A stretch of 64,000 nt of DNA from an uncultured SAR86 cluster bacterium (GCA_902558095.1 CACECP010000004.1:28874-92873); one strand, 5' to 3'. Numbered from the stretch's first letter, positions 49,639-60,477 are shown. Numbers and translations are program-made. The notes: generated by a model not told the origin, from the sequence alone.

Positions 49639-50340
49639 ATGAATCAAGTTTTTGCAGTAATTAATACCTTTACTAAACCAATTCGTACTGTTTACGTAAA
49701 AGCATTTAATGCTAATAGATATGCCGCAGGCATAGGCTTTTCTTCTTTAATAACCCTATCACTATTTTTTATAATGGTTATTTTAATAGCACTTGGCGAT
49801 AGCGGCATAAAAGAAGATACATCTGTAAAACTTGCTGACGTTGTAATGCCTGAAAGACAGATTGATACCTTTATGACGGAAGTTGATAAACCAGAAAAAC
49901 CTGAAGAACAGCCTGAAGATATTGCTCAACCAGAGTTAGATCTTGCTCCGCTAACTGGTTTAGATGTATCCATTGCGAAACCTAAAGCCAATTTCAAATC
50001 AGGAGGCTCTTTTTTTAAGGATGGTTCGTACATACCCTTATTTAAAGTAATTCCAATTTATCCAAGAAGAGCACAAGAAAGAGGCACTATGGGCTATGCC
50101 TTGGTTGAATTTACAATTACCGATACAGGAAGCGTTGAAAATGCTGAGGCAATTGAAGGATATTGCTCAAATAGCGATCCAAATGATCCTGCCACTGAGT
50201 TCAGACCTTGTACTATGTTTAATAGCGCATCAGCAAGAGCTGCGCTAAAATTAAAATATAAACCTAAGATTGTCGATGGAAAAGCTGTTCCAGTTGAGGG
50301 AGTACTTCATCGATTTACTTACGTACTTGATGAGAATTAA
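49639..50340 (+). CDS. tonB: TonB-family energy transducer
   Basis: N-terminal TM, Pro/Glu-rich segment, C-terminal YPRRAQERGTMGYALVEFTITDTG. Confidence 0.9.
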   Translation: MNQVFAVINTFTKPIRTVYVKAFNANRYAAGIGFSSLITLSLFFIMVILIALGDSGIKEDTSVKLADVVMPERQIDTFMTEVDKPEKPEEQPEDIAQPELDLAPLTGLDVSIAKPKANFKSGGSFFKDGSYIPLFKVIPIYPRRAQERGTMGYALVEFTITDTGSVENAEAIEGYCSNSDPNDPATEFRPCTMFNSASARAALKLKYKPKIVDGKAVPVEGVLHRFTYVLDEN

Positions 50341-50348
50341 AAACAATT

Positions 50349-51755
50349 ATGAATAAAAAATTTTCAATATATTTATTTTCATTATTAGCTATCTTTTTTG
50401 TTATGACCCCAATAACAATTGAAGCTCAATCTCAAGCAGATAAAAAACCAATAAAATATAAAAAATCTAGAGTTCTTCAAAGTAAAACTGCAAAAAAAAT
50501 GGCAGAAGTCTATGAAGCTCTTGAGCTAGTAGATGAAAAAGGAGAGCCGGCTCCTGATATGGAAACCGTTCTTAGAATTTTAAACGAACTCAGAAAAGAT
50601 CAACAAAATCTTAAAAGCTATGATAGGTCAGTTATGTGGAATGCATGGGCATATGTCTACTTCAGTGATGGAGACTATCCCAAAGCAATGGATGCGTATA
50701 CTAAACTTATTAACGAGCCAGAAGTAACAATTGGATTAAGAGTAGGCGCCTTGCTTTCACTTGCTCAGTTACATTTGCTTGAAGAGAATTACAAAAAAGG
50801 AATTGAGCTTATACTTCAATGGATGAGTGAGGTAGAAACAATCACAGCTCAATCTCACTCTCTTTTGGGACAAGCTTACTATCAAACCGGTGATTACAAG
50901 AAAGCTCTTTCATCAATGGAAACTGCCATTAGTATGGCCGAAGAAGAAGGATACAAACCAAGAGAAAATTGGTACGTAATCATGGCTGCATGCATAGGAG
51001 AAATGAAAAAAGAAATTGGGGAAAAAGAGTCTTTATTAAGGCAAATCGATATTTATGAAATCTTAGTAAATTTATATCCTAAAAAACAGTACTTTATTCA
51101 GCTTGGTGGATCATATGGGCAACTAGGCAGAGAAAAAGATTATATGATTACCCTAAAGGCTGCTTACCAAAAAGATTTTCTTGATAAAGAATCAGAGTAC
51201 CTTGCTTTAACTCAACTGCTTCTTTTAAATCAAAATCCATATTGGGCAGCAGAAGTTTTTGAACATGGCCAAAAGAAAATGATTACCGTTGTTGATGAAA
51301 AAACTGAGGAAGAAAAGGTTGTTCCGGTAATAAAAGATACAGAAAAGAATTTAAAACTCTTGGCAGATTCATGGAGGATGGCTCAAGAAATTGACAAAGC
51401 AATCCCAATCCTAGAAAAAGCAGCCAAGATGTCAAAAGATGGTGAGTCATACGTATTGCTAGGAAATCTGTATTTATCTGAAGATAGGCTAGATGAAGCA
51501 GCTGATGCAATTTTAAAAGGTTTAGAAAAAGGAAAAATTAAGAAGCTATCTCCTGTATATTTAACATTAGGTCAGGTTTATTTTGAGCTTCAAAAATTTG
51601 AGGATGCAAAGAAAAATTTTAGAATTGCTGCAAGAGATAAGGATAAAAAAATTAAACAGCAAGCAAATAATTGGATTAAATATACTGAAAATGAAGAGAT
51701 TAGAGTTAAAAACTTAGCCCTGAGAAGAGATTACATCCAAATGAACTCTACTTAA
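50349..51755 (+). CDS. TPR-repeat protein of TonB2 operon (TtpC-like)
   Basis: Signal peptide, multiple TPR units, last gene of operon. Confidence 0.75.
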   Translation: MNKKFSIYLFSLLAIFFVMTPITIEAQSQADKKPIKYKKSRVLQSKTAKKMAEVYEALELVDEKGEPAPDMETVLRILNELRKDQQNLKSYDRSVMWNAWAYVYFSDGDYPKAMDAYTKLINEPEVTIGLRVGALLSLAQLHLLEENYKKGIELILQWMSEVETITAQSHSLLGQAYYQTGDYKKALSSMETAISMAEEEGYKPRENWYVIMAACIGEMKKEIGEKESLLRQIDIYEILVNLYPKKQYFIQLGGSYGQLGREKDYMITLKAAYQKDFLDKESEYLALTQLLLLNQNPYWAAEVFEHGQKKMITVVDEKTEEEKVVPVIKDTEKNLKLLADSWRMAQEIDKAIPILEKAAKMSKDGESYVLLGNLYLSEDRLDEAADAILKGLEKGKIKKLSPVYLTLGQVYFELQKFEDAKKNFRIAARDKDKKIKQQANNWIKYTENEEIRVKNLALRRDYIQMNST

Positions 51756-52251
51756 CTTTTTCATAAGTTGATACAATAAAATCATAATCATTATCAGCAT
51801 CTTTAGAAAAGCTTATTGAATCCTTTTCCAACCAATTTGACAAATCTATTTCTGGATAAAAAACATCGCCATCAATATCGCAATCTACCCTAGTGAGGAC
51901 TAATTTGTTTGTTACTGATAGAGTATCTCTAAATAAAAAACCTCCTCCAATTACTACAATCTCATTTAGGCTATTTTTAATGCAATAATCTCTAGCATTA
52001 TTGATGGCACTTTCTGTACTAGTAAAAACATGGGCGCCTTCAATTTGATCAATAGTTTTTGAAACAACATAATTAATTCTATTTGGCAAAGGTCTTCCAA
52101 TTGATTCATATGTCTTTCTACCCATAACAATAACTTTGTTGGTCGTGTACTTCTTAAAGTGTGACAAATCAGTTTTAAGATTCCATGGAAGATTATTATT
52201 TACACCAATAACATTATTATTTGATAGAGCAACAACGTGAGAAATTATCAT
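51748..52251 (-). CDS. folA: Dihydrofolate reductase
   Basis: VVALSNNNVIGVNNNLPWNLKTDLSHFKKYT, VIVMGRKTYESIGRPLPNR. Confidence 0.95.
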   Translation of the reverse strand: MIISHVVALSNNNVIGVNNNLPWNLKTDLSHFKKYTTNKVIVMGRKTYESIGRPLPNRINYVVSKTIDQIEGAHVFTSTESAINNARDYCIKNSLNEIVVIGGGFLFRDTLSVTNKLVLTRVDCDIDGDVFYPEIDLSNWLEKDSISFSKDADNDYDFIVSTYEKVK

Positions 52252-52254
52252 AAT

Positions 52255-53118
52255 TTATACTGCCATCTTAGCTTTTATAGGAGGATGAGGATCATACCCC
52301 TCTAGAATGAAATCATCAACAGAGCATGTTTTTAAATCATCAATAGTATTAAGTTTAGGAATAACTAACTTTGGTAATGATCTTGGTTTTCTAGAGATTT
52401 GTTCTTTTACTTGCTCTATAGAATTTTTGTATATGTGCGCATCCCCAAAAGAGTGAATAAATCTTTTTGGCTTAAGGCCTAATATTTCTGCAATTATAGA
52501 AAGCAAAAGGGCATAGCTAGCAATATTGAAGGGAACTCCCAGGAACATATCGGCACTTCGTTGATACATATGACAACTTATATAATTTCTATTTACATAA
52601 AATTGAGACATTACATGACAAGGAGGCAATGCCATTTTATCAATTTCACCAACATTCCATGCTGATAATATATGCCTTCTGCTATTTGGATTATTTTTTA
52701 ATCCATCAATCAGCTCTTTAATTTGATCTATACCAGCCCAGCTTCTCCATTGAACCCCATAAACCGGACCTAGAAGCTTTTGTAAATCATTATTCTCATA
52801 ACCAAGCTCCTTTCCCTGTTTATCTGCATTATCAGTCCAAATTGTCGAATATTTCTCTAAATTTGTTAAATCAGATCTATCTTTATTAAATCTTATTTCT
52901 GCTAATCTTCTTTCGTCATCTGATCCCTCTAGAAACCATAAAAGTTCTGAAACAACACCTTTCCATGCAAGGGATTTTGTTGTAACGGCTGGAAAACCAT
53001 ACTCTAGATCAAAATCTAACTGATGACCAAAAGATGATATCGTACCAGTATTAGTTCTATCATCTTTTTCTTCTCCATTTTCTAGAATGAATTGTAAAAG
53101 GTCTAGATATGCTTTCAT
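52255..53118 (-). CDS. thyA: Thymidylate synthase
   Basis: RTNTGTISSFGHQLDFDL, ALPPCHVMSQFYV, RSADMFLGVPFNIASYALL; start refined to MKAYLDLL. Confidence 0.95.
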   Translation of the reverse strand: MKAYLDLLQFILENGEEKDDRTNTGTISSFGHQLDFDLEYGFPAVTTKSLAWKGVVSELLWFLEGSDDERRLAEIRFNKDRSDLTNLEKYSTIWTDNADKQGKELGYENNDLQKLLGPVYGVQWRSWAGIDQIKELIDGLKNNPNSRRHILSAWNVGEIDKMALPPCHVMSQFYVNRNYISCHMYQRSADMFLGVPFNIASYALLLSIIAEILGLKPKRFIHSFGDAHIYKNSIEQVKEQISRKPRSLPKLVIPKLNTIDDLKTCSVDDFILEGYDPHPPIKAKMAV

Positions 53119-53909
53119 GCGTTTTTCCTGGAATACAACAATATTAAGAAACCTATTAAAATCATAGGAATGCATAACAATTGACCCATACTAAGTGAAT
53201 CAAAAGCGATATAACCTAGATGAGAGTCAGGTTGCCTATAGAATTCTATTATAAATCTTATTGAGCCATAAAAGATAAGGAATGAAGAACAAACAATACC
53301 TTTTATATTGGTCTTTTGACTTATAAATAAGAGGATTACAAATAACAGTATGCCTTCACCAAAACTTTCATATAATTGAGAAGGATGCCTAGATATACCT
53401 AAAGGATCAGTTGGAAATATAAAACCCCAATCTCCATTTGTTGCTTTTCCATAAAGCTCTCCATTTAAGAAATTACCAATTCTGACAAGCCCAAGACCGA
53501 TTGGCATTGATAACGCAACTGCATCCATCAATCTGAGAAATTTAATTTTTTTCTTTTTGCAAAAAACAATAAGTGCAACGATGACACCGATAAGACCTCC
53601 ATGAAAACTCAGCCCACCTTCCCAAATCTTAAACAATGAAACTGGGTCACTGATGAGTTGTTGAGTTTGATAAAATAACATATACCCAATTCTTCCACCG
53701 CACATAGCCCCCAAAAACAGACCATATAAAAAAACCATGTCATTAACTTCATCAGAACTCAGACCTATCTCATTGATTATTTTATTTCTCTTTAGGAAAA
53801 AATATATCAAGACAGCTGATAACAACCAAGAAATGGCATAGTACTGAATTTTAATAGAACCAAACTCGATAAGACTCGGATTATTAAACCAATCTGATAA
53901 TTCAATCAT
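53115..53909 (-). CDS. lgt: Prolipoprotein diacylglyceryl transferase
   Basis: GGRIGYMLFY, GGLSFHGGLIGV, RIGNFLNGELYG, HPSQLYE. Confidence 0.95.
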   Translation of the reverse strand: MIELSDWFNNPSLIEFGSIKIQYYAISWLLSAVLIYFFLKRNKIINEIGLSSDEVNDMVFLYGLFLGAMCGGRIGYMLFYQTQQLISDPVSLFKIWEGGLSFHGGLIGVIVALIVFCKKKKIKFLRLMDAVALSMPIGLGLVRIGNFLNGELYGKATNGDWGFIFPTDPLGISRHPSQLYESFGEGILLFVILLFISQKTNIKGIVCSSFLIFYGSIRFIIEFYRQPDSHLGYIAFDSLSMGQLLCIPMILIGFLILLYSRKNA

Positions 53910-54709
53910 ATTAGAATCATATAGATAGATATAATAAAAAACCACATTGCCATGAGTCTTTTTAGGGTTGTTTGAGAAAAATAATGAGCTAGATCTGCAC
54001 CATATTTTGCTGCGAAAACACTTGTTATAGAAATTCCTAACAATGCGGGCAAGTATACATAGCCTAGACTTAAATTTGGAAGCTCTGTTATCTTAATGCC
54101 AGCAATGATATATCCTAGTGTTCCAAAGACTGCTATCGGAATTCCACAGGCAGCGGATGTTCCAATTGAAGTAGTTAATTTTAGACCAGAAGCTCTAAAA
54201 TATGGCACTGAAAATGTACCTCCACCAATTCCAAGCATTGATGATAAGAATCCTATGACCGAACCTGCAAAAACAGACTTAGGTTTATTTGGCGTTATTC
54301 TCTTTGAATAGATCTTGATATCAAATAAGATTTGTATGCCAACTAACAAAACAAATATTGCAATCGTTATCTTAAGAAAGATACCTTCTATTTGAACAGC
54401 AAATAATGCTCCAGCTAATGCTCCAAGTATAATCCCAGATGCAACGGGTTTTAGATGATTAAAATCAATGGACTTCTTCTTCCTATGAGCATTTGCCGAT
54501 GCCAAACCAGTGAAGATAATGCATGAAATGGCAGTGCCTATTGAAAGATGAACGATTATAGATTCATCAAAGCCTAAATTTATAAATGTTCCAATTAGAA
54601 CTGGCACAATAATTAAACCACCACCAATACCAAACATTCCTGCAAGTAAGCCTGCAATAACACCTAGACCACTAAAGATTAAAACTTCATTTAACATTAT
54701 TAAATTCAT
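53906..54709 (-). CDS. TauE/SafE family sulfite exporter-like permease
   Basis: GLLAGMFGIGGGLIIVPVL and SSMLGIGGGTFSVPYF duplicated motifs. Confidence 0.9.
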   Translation of the reverse strand: MNLIMLNEVLIFSGLGVIAGLLAGMFGIGGGLIIVPVLIGTFINLGFDESIIVHLSIGTAISCIIFTGLASANAHRKKKSIDFNHLKPVASGIILGALAGALFAVQIEGIFLKITIAIFVLLVGIQILFDIKIYSKRITPNKPKSVFAGSVIGFLSSMLGIGGGTFSVPYFRASGLKLTTSIGTSAACGIPIAVFGTLGYIIAGIKITELPNLSLGYVYLPALLGISITSVFAAKYGADLAHYFSQTTLKRLMAMWFFIISIYMILI

Positions 54710-55175
54710 TACAAAAAGAATATTTTAGTTTATTTAATGCTTCAAAATAGACCCTTTCTTTAAATGAAATAATTACAGTTAAGGGATACCAATATGATAC
54801 CCATTTATAATCATCGAATTCATTATCAGGATCATTTTCAAAGGATATTTGAATATCTTCCTTTAATTTGAATAAAAACCATTTTTGTTTTTGACCTTTA
54901 AATTTTTTATCTAAGAATCTTCTTCGACGGCTTTTCTTTGGGACATCATACTTTAGCCATTCCTCAACACTGGAAATAAGCTTTGTTGATTTTGGTTTTA
55001 TTCCAGCTTCTTCAAACAATTCTCTTTTAGCAGCCTTTAGTGGTGTTTCTCCATAGTCTATACCGCCTTGAGGAAACTGCCAGCTGTTGATACCCTTTCT
55101 TTTACATATTAATAATTTGCCTTCTTGGTTGGCAATTATTAGACCTACGTTCAACCTGTAACCATCTTCTTTCAT
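54687..55175 (-). CDS. rppH: RNA pyrophosphohydrolase
   Basis: YRLNVGLIIANQEGKLLICKRKGINSWQFPQGGIDYGETPLKAAKRELFEEAGI Nudix box. Confidence 0.95.
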   Translation of the reverse strand: MKEDGYRLNVGLIIANQEGKLLICKRKGINSWQFPQGGIDYGETPLKAAKRELFEEAGIKPKSTKLISSVEEWLKYDVPKKSRRRRFLDKKFKGQKQKWFLFKLKEDIQISFENDPDNEFDDYKWVSYWYPLTVIISFKERVYFEALNKLKYSFCNEFNNVK

Positions 55176-55180
55176 ATTTC

Positions 55181-56734
55181 TTAATTATGTTTACTTAGAT
55201 CTATATTTTTATTTATGAGATATACAAAAATTAAGCTTAGTAGGATCAATAAAAGACTTGGACTTGATGCCATTACCCATTGACCCTCACTAGTAAAGTT
55301 ATAGACTTTCGTTGAAAGAGTGTCGAAACCAACTGGCCTTAATAATAATGTTGCTGGCTGTTCCTTAATTGATTCAATAAAAACTATCATAATGCCTAGC
55401 AAAATTGCTGGCCTTATTTGTGGTAAATAAAAATTAATAAATGCTTTATATGAGTTTTTGGGATGCGTTTGTAATGCATTTTCAGATGACTTAGATATAT
55501 TAGCTAAAGAAGAAGAAATATAATTAAAAGCAGGCGTCATAAATCTTAAGCTCAAGCAAAGAATCAGGCCCAAGATTCCATATAGAGTTATTGCAGTATT
55601 AAAAATTAAATCGAAAGATATTAGTAATCCAGCAGAAATTACAGAACCTGGTATAGCATAGCCTGAAGTAGATATTGAAATCATGGGTTTAAGATATCTT
55701 GTCTTTTTGTAGCTGAGTGCTAATGAGATAGCAAAAAATACGGTAAGAAGCGCAACAAATATTCCTATTGTTACTGAGTTAAGAAGTAACTTTAGATGCT
55801 CAAATAAATCAAAATATGAATTATCAAAATGCCAAAGGATTAATTGAATAAAAGGCATGCAAAAAACAAATGAAAAAATTAAAAAGCATGTTATTGTCGA
55901 TAAATATTTACTAGCTATACCTAGTTCTATTTTCTCAAAGACCTCAGCGGTCTTTGGGGCTGTAGAATCAGATTTAGATCCAAAGTATTTACTTATAAAT
56001 ATTATAAATAAAACAAATATTAATAAATAACCTGCCAATCTAGCTGCAGAAAAATAACTCTGATAACCGAACCATGCGTCATAGATTCCTACTGTGAAAG
56101 TTTCGACATTCAAAGTACGAACTCCACCCAAATCAGATATTGTTTCAAATATTACCAAAGCCATACCTGCAAAAATTACAGGTTTTATTGAGGGAATAAT
56201 TACTTTTTTTATTGCTGATAAATTATTGTCACCTAGGGATTTAGCTGCCTTAAAAATACTTAATCCAACATTTGATAGCTGAGCCTTGGTCAGCAAAAAT
56301 ATATATGGAAACAGCGCCATTGACATCACCAAAGAAGCGCCATATATATTTTTTATTGATGGTAGATTAATGCCTAACTGCCTAAGGTATTCAGAAACTG
56401 GACTAGCATACTCAAATATTCCAACAAAAATAAAAGCATAAACATATGCTGGAAAAGCTATTGAAAGACTAAGAGCCCAGCTAAAGAACTTATGCCCTGG
56501 AAATTTATAAAATGTAACCAAAATAGCAAGTGGAACAGCTATAAAGGCCGATAAGATTGCAGATCCAAAAGAAAGAATAACAGTATTAAAAAATAGTCCT
56601 GTTAGATAATCATTTGAGATATATGTTGTATCTATATCTTGAAAAAAAGCAAGAAAGAAGAATGCAATAAAGAAAAATAAGGCAAAAGCCAACCAAGGCA
56701 ATGAGATATATGTCCATTCTTTTAAGTTTTGCAT
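55181..56734 (-). CDS. ABC transporter permease, ferric-iron (FbpB/SfuB) type
   Basis: Two permease halves with many TM; SLGDNNLSAIKKVIIPSIKPVIFAG and FINFYLPQIRPAIL EAA-like motifs. Confidence 0.85.
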   Translation of the reverse strand: MQNLKEWTYISLPWLAFALFFFIAFFFLAFFQDIDTTYISNDYLTGLFFNTVILSFGSAILSAFIAVPLAILVTFYKFPGHKFFSWALSLSIAFPAYVYAFIFVGIFEYASPVSEYLRQLGINLPSIKNIYGASLVMSMALFPYIFLLTKAQLSNVGLSIFKAAKSLGDNNLSAIKKVIIPSIKPVIFAGMALVIFETISDLGGVRTLNVETFTVGIYDAWFGYQSYFSAARLAGYLLIFVLFIIFISKYFGSKSDSTAPKTAEVFEKIELGIASKYLSTITCFLIFSFVFCMPFIQLILWHFDNSYFDLFEHLKLLLNSVTIGIFVALLTVFFAISLALSYKKTRYLKPMISISTSGYAIPGSVISAGLLISFDLIFNTAITLYGILGLILCLSLRFMTPAFNYISSSLANISKSSENALQTHPKNSYKAFINFYLPQIRPAILLGIMIVFIESIKEQPATLLLRPVGFDTLSTKVYNFTSEGQWVMASSPSLLLILLSLIFVYLINKNIDLSKHN

Positions 56735-56746
56735 AAATTCAAATAT

Positions 56747-57835
56747 TTAATCTAATGATTTTGGTTTTGATATAGATTTTTTACCTTTCATACCAGCCTC
56801 TTCAAGTAATTCCATTTGTGTATGCAGGCTTCCTTTGCCTTCTGTTAGCCTATTATGTGCAATTTCATAAGAGGCCATAGCATCCTGTAATTTCTCAGCT
56901 ATATTTGAAAAAGCCTCTGAAAAATTAGAATATTTATCTAATAATAGACCAGCTCTATTTGATACTTCCTCAGCATGTTTTTGCTGCTTATCAACTCTCC
57001 ACATATAGGCTGTCATTTTTAATATTGAAATAAGATGTATTGGCGTCATAAAAGCTATTTTATTTTCATTTGCAAACTCCTGAACACTCCAGTCATTAGA
57101 TAAAGCCAAAGAAAGGGCAGAATCAATTGGTACAAATATAAAAATAAAGTCTGGTGATTCAATTGTTTCTATGTCTGCATAACCTTTATCAGAAAGCTGT
57201 TTTACATGATTTTTTATTGAGTTTATATGTTCTTTCAAAAAATTCTTTTTATCATCATCATTATCACTTCTCACATATCTTTCATATGCTGTTAGAGATA
57301 CTTTTGAATCAATTATTATATTTCTTCCATCACTTAGTTTTATGACTGCATCAGGTCTGAGTTGACTACCATCTTTGCTTTTATAGCTTGGCTGAAGTTC
57401 ATATTCTAGGCCTTCAACCAAACCCGCATCCTCGAGTGCTTTTTTAAGGATTTGTTCACCCCAATCTCCTTGTTGTTTTGTATCCCCTTTTAAAGCTTTT
57501 GTAAGGTTCTGTGCATCTTCTTGCATGCCAGATGTAGCATTAAGAAGATCTTCAATTTTTGCGTTAAATCTTTCGCTATTTTTAATGGCGATTGCTTTTT
57601 GTTGTTCGATACTTGTTTTAAGAATGTCTAAATCTCTTTGAAGTTGTTCTTTGTATGGTTTCCAGGTTTTATCAATTTCTTCTTTATTAGATTCGTTTAA
57701 TTTTTTTGAAAATTCTTCAAATTCTGATTGCTTGTTCTTGTTATTAGCATTCCTATAAAAATAAAGCGCTGTTAAGCCAAAAAGAATAGTGGAAAAGCCC
57801 AAGACAACTGCTAAAAAACTATCCACCATGATCAA
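56747..57835 (-). CDS. rmuC: DNA recombination protein RmuC
   Basis: GDWGEQILKKALEDAGLVEGLEYELQ, LRPDAVIKLSDGRNIIIDSKVSL, FIFVPIDSAL. Confidence 0.95.
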   Translation of the reverse strand: MIMVDSFLAVVLGFSTILFGLTALYFYRNANNKNKQSEFEEFSKKLNESNKEEIDKTWKPYKEQLQRDLDILKTSIEQQKAIAIKNSERFNAKIEDLLNATSGMQEDAQNLTKALKGDTKQQGDWGEQILKKALEDAGLVEGLEYELQPSYKSKDGSQLRPDAVIKLSDGRNIIIDSKVSLTAYERYVRSDNDDDKKNFLKEHINSIKNHVKQLSDKGYADIETIESPDFIFIFVPIDSALSLALSNDWSVQEFANENKIAFMTPIHLISILKMTAYMWRVDKQQKHAEEVSNRAGLLLDKYSNFSEAFSNIAEKLQDAMASYEIAHNRLTEGKGSLHTQMELLEEAGMKGKKSISKPKSLD

Positions 57836-57861
57836 ATCTCCTATAAAATATCACTTATATT

Positions 57862-59073
57862 ATGCACCAAGAAATCATTACAAAGTTTAATTTACTAAAA
57901 GAAAAACAACTATCAATTGATATTACAAGAGGTAAACCAGATACAGACCAGTTAGATCTCTCAAATGAGCTATTAAATATCTCTATACCAACATACTCAG
58001 AAGATGATATCGACCTTAGGAATTACGGCGAGCCTTTTGGTATTAAGGAGGCTAGAAGACTAGGATCTGAATTGCTTGATGCCCCAATAGAAAATATTCT
58101 TGCAGGAGAGCAGTCGAGTTTATTATTAACCTATCAAACCGTTCTTTCAAATTTTCTTTTTGCTGATCCGGTACCATGGAAAAACCTTCAAAAACCAAAA
58201 TTTATATGCCCCGTACCAGGATTTGATAGACACTTTATGATGCTTGAGGATTTTGGAATTGAGGCTGTACCAGTCCCTCTTAATCAAGATGGTATTGACT
58301 TAGATGCGTTCAAAGAAGTTTTAAAAGAAGATGGAGAATTTGTTGGTATTTTATGTGTTCCAAAACACTCAAATCCATCTGGAGATACTTACTCTGAAGA
58401 AAACTTAAAAAAAATGTTTGAAATAGGCTCAAAGATTTCTGATAAATTTCTTTTTCTTTTCGATAATGCATATTTAGTTCATGATTTTCTGCCTTCACCT
58501 GAGCAAAAACCTCTGTGGAAAATTGCCACAGAATCTGGAGTAGAAGATCAAACTGTAATCACCACTTCTTTTTCAAAGATTTCTTTTGGTGGTGGAGGCA
58601 TTTCATTTATGGCGACATCAGGACATTCGTTAGATCTCATTAAAAAAGTTAGAACAACAATGATTATTTGCCCAGACAAAATAAACCAAAAGAGGCATGT
58701 AGAATTTTTTAAAAATCTTGATGGTGTGAAATCGCATATGAAAAAGCATGCTGATTTAGTTAGACCAAAGTTTGAAATAGCATATTCATATCTTGAAAAA
58801 TTGCCCAAAGAATGTGGAGTTTTCTCCAAACCTACTGGTGGATATTTTATTACTTACTCTACTTCAAAACCCATTGCTACTAAAGTAGTGGAGTTATGCA
58901 AAGATTTGGGCGTATTGATAACACCTGCGGGTTCTACTTTTCCAAATAACAATGATCCTAAAGATAGCGTTATAAGGCTTGCTCCAACATATGTTTCAAA
59001 AGATGAGCTTGAAGTTGCAATGGAGGTTTTTACAACTTCTATTCAAGTAGCCCATTATGATATAGATATTTAA
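57862..59073 (+). CDS. PLP-dependent aminotransferase (PF12897-like)
   Basis: DITRGKPDTDQLDLS, NPSGDTYS, TTSFSKISFGGGGISFMATS. Confidence 0.85.
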   Translation: MHQEIITKFNLLKEKQLSIDITRGKPDTDQLDLSNELLNISIPTYSEDDIDLRNYGEPFGIKEARRLGSELLDAPIENILAGEQSSLLLTYQTVLSNFLFADPVPWKNLQKPKFICPVPGFDRHFMMLEDFGIEAVPVPLNQDGIDLDAFKEVLKEDGEFVGILCVPKHSNPSGDTYSEENLKKMFEIGSKISDKFLFLFDNAYLVHDFLPSPEQKPLWKIATESGVEDQTVITTSFSKISFGGGGISFMATSGHSLDLIKKVRTTMIICPDKINQKRHVEFFKNLDGVKSHMKKHADLVRPKFEIAYSYLEKLPKECGVFSKPTGGYFITYSTSKPIATKVVELCKDLGVLITPAGSTFPNNNDPKDSVIRLAPTYVSKDELEVAMEVFTTSIQVAHYDIDI

Positions 59074-59402
59074 TTTGTTACATTCTCATGTGGAACGTAG
59101 CAGTTTCCATCAAAGTGTGAAAATATTTTTCTAATATCAGGGTGATTTGCAGGACCATTTTTTAAATCATCAAGTAAGTTTTGCTCAGAAACATAAGCAA
59201 TATAAAAAATTTCTTCATTCTCAGCAAATAAATGGTAAAAGGGTTGGTTTTTATCAGGCCTTATCTTTTTAGGTATTGCGTTATACCACTCATCAGTATT
59301 ATTAAATACAGGATCTAAATCAAAAATAACACCTCTAAAGTCTAGGAATTTATGCTTAACAATATTTCCAATTGAAAACTTTGCTTCTACTAATTCTTGC
59401 AT
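59070..59402 (-). CDS. hspQ: Heat shock protein HspQ
   Basis: FSIGNIVKHKFLDFRGVIFDLDPVFNNTDEWY, QPFYHLFAEN. Confidence 0.9.
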   Translation of the reverse strand: MQELVEAKFSIGNIVKHKFLDFRGVIFDLDPVFNNTDEWYNAIPKKIRPDKNQPFYHLFAENEEIFYIAYVSEQNLLDDLKNGPANHPDIRKIFSHFDGNCYVPHENVTN

Positions 59403-59438
59403 TATATTTATAACTTAAACCATTATTAGGAAAATGTC

Positions 59439-59765
59439 ATGAGTGAAGATATTAAAGTTGTTACCACATATCAAATAGCTAACGTTGAGATAGCCGACCA
59501 CATAGGGCTTGTTCAAGGTAGTACAGTCAGATCAAGAAATGTTGGGTCTGATATATTTGCTGGCCTTAAAAATCTTGTTGGTGGCGAACTGGTTGGGTAT
59601 TCTAAACTTCTTAAAACTTCCAGGGATCAAGCATACGAAAGAATGATAGAGGATGCTAAGTCAAAAGGAGCCAATGCAATTTTAGGATTTCGATTTCAAA
59701 CATCAACTGTTGCTCAAGGAGCCTCTGAAATCTTAGCTTATGGAACCGCTGTAAAAATTAAATAG
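59439..59765 (+). CDS. YbjQ/UPF0145 family protein
   Basis: LVQGSTVRSRNVGSDIFAGLKNLVGGEL, GANAILGFRFQT. Confidence 0.9.
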   Translation: MSEDIKVVTTYQIANVEIADHIGLVQGSTVRSRNVGSDIFAGLKNLVGGELVGYSKLLKTSRDQAYERMIEDAKSKGANAILGFRFQTSTVAQGASEILAYGTAVKIK

Positions 59766-59773
59766 GAAATATT

Positions 59774-59998
59774 ATGAATAAAACAGAAAAAGTAGCTCTT
59801 AGAGAGTCGATTATAGTTGTCATCATGGGAGCAGTTATAAATTTTCCATTACAAACCTATCTTCTTTGGTTGACGATAGATAATTGGCAGTGGTCAAACC
59901 CATTAAAAATATCTATATTTATTCAAATAATAATAACTGTTGTAGCACTTATTCGTGTATATACAATTAGAATGAGATTCCAAAGAGGAAAATTTTAG
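59774..59998 (+). CDS. Small two-TM membrane protein
   Basis: Two hydrophobic segments; close behind the YbjQ gene. Confidence 0.6.
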   Translation: MNKTEKVALRESIIVVIMGAVINFPLQTYLLWLTIDNWQWSNPLKISIFIQIIITVVALIRVYTIRMRFQRGKF

Positions 59999-60005
59999 TT
60001 AAATA

Positions 60006-60377
60006 TTATTCTTCTTTATTATGATGTTTATGTTTCTTTTTCTCTGCCATCATTCTCATTTTCATTCTTTGAGCAATCATGTCTTTACAGAAGACATCAT
60101 ATACTTCTGAATAATTAGCAGCCAACTCAGCGATTAAAGAAACTTCTAACCATTTTTCTTCATTTTCTGGATTTGCTTCTATTTCTTTCCAAATCCCATC
60201 ACTTAAAGCTAGCAAACCACCAATACCATCTTTCATTTCCTTGCATTCTTTAAAATCCATAAGGTGATTTGGATGATCAGCAAATCTTTCTTTAGCAGAT
60301 TTTTCTGAGGATTTATGACCATCAGCAACCATCCCTATAGACACAAATACCCCAATAATTAACAACAAATTTCTCAT
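60006..60377 (-). CDS. Exported hypothetical protein, His/Lys-rich C-terminus
   Basis: Signal peptide MRNLLLIIGVFVSIGMVADG; C-terminal KKKHKHHNKEE. Confidence 0.5.
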   Translation of the reverse strand: MRNLLLIIGVFVSIGMVADGHKSSEKSAKERFADHPNHLMDFKECKEMKDGIGGLLALSDGIWKEIEANPENEEKWLEVSLIAELAANYSEVYDVFCKDMIAQRMKMRMMAEKKKHKHHNKEE

Positions 60378-60477
60378 ATTTCTCCCTTAAATTAAGTTTA
60401 CATATATTAGATTACATTTTTTAAAAAAAAGATCAAAAAAATCTTTACATTTAAATTTAAGTATTCATAATGCGCCG

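Noticed and set aside
58548-58829. 93-aa minus-strand ORF inside the aminotransferase
   Set aside because: Antisense shadow ORF.
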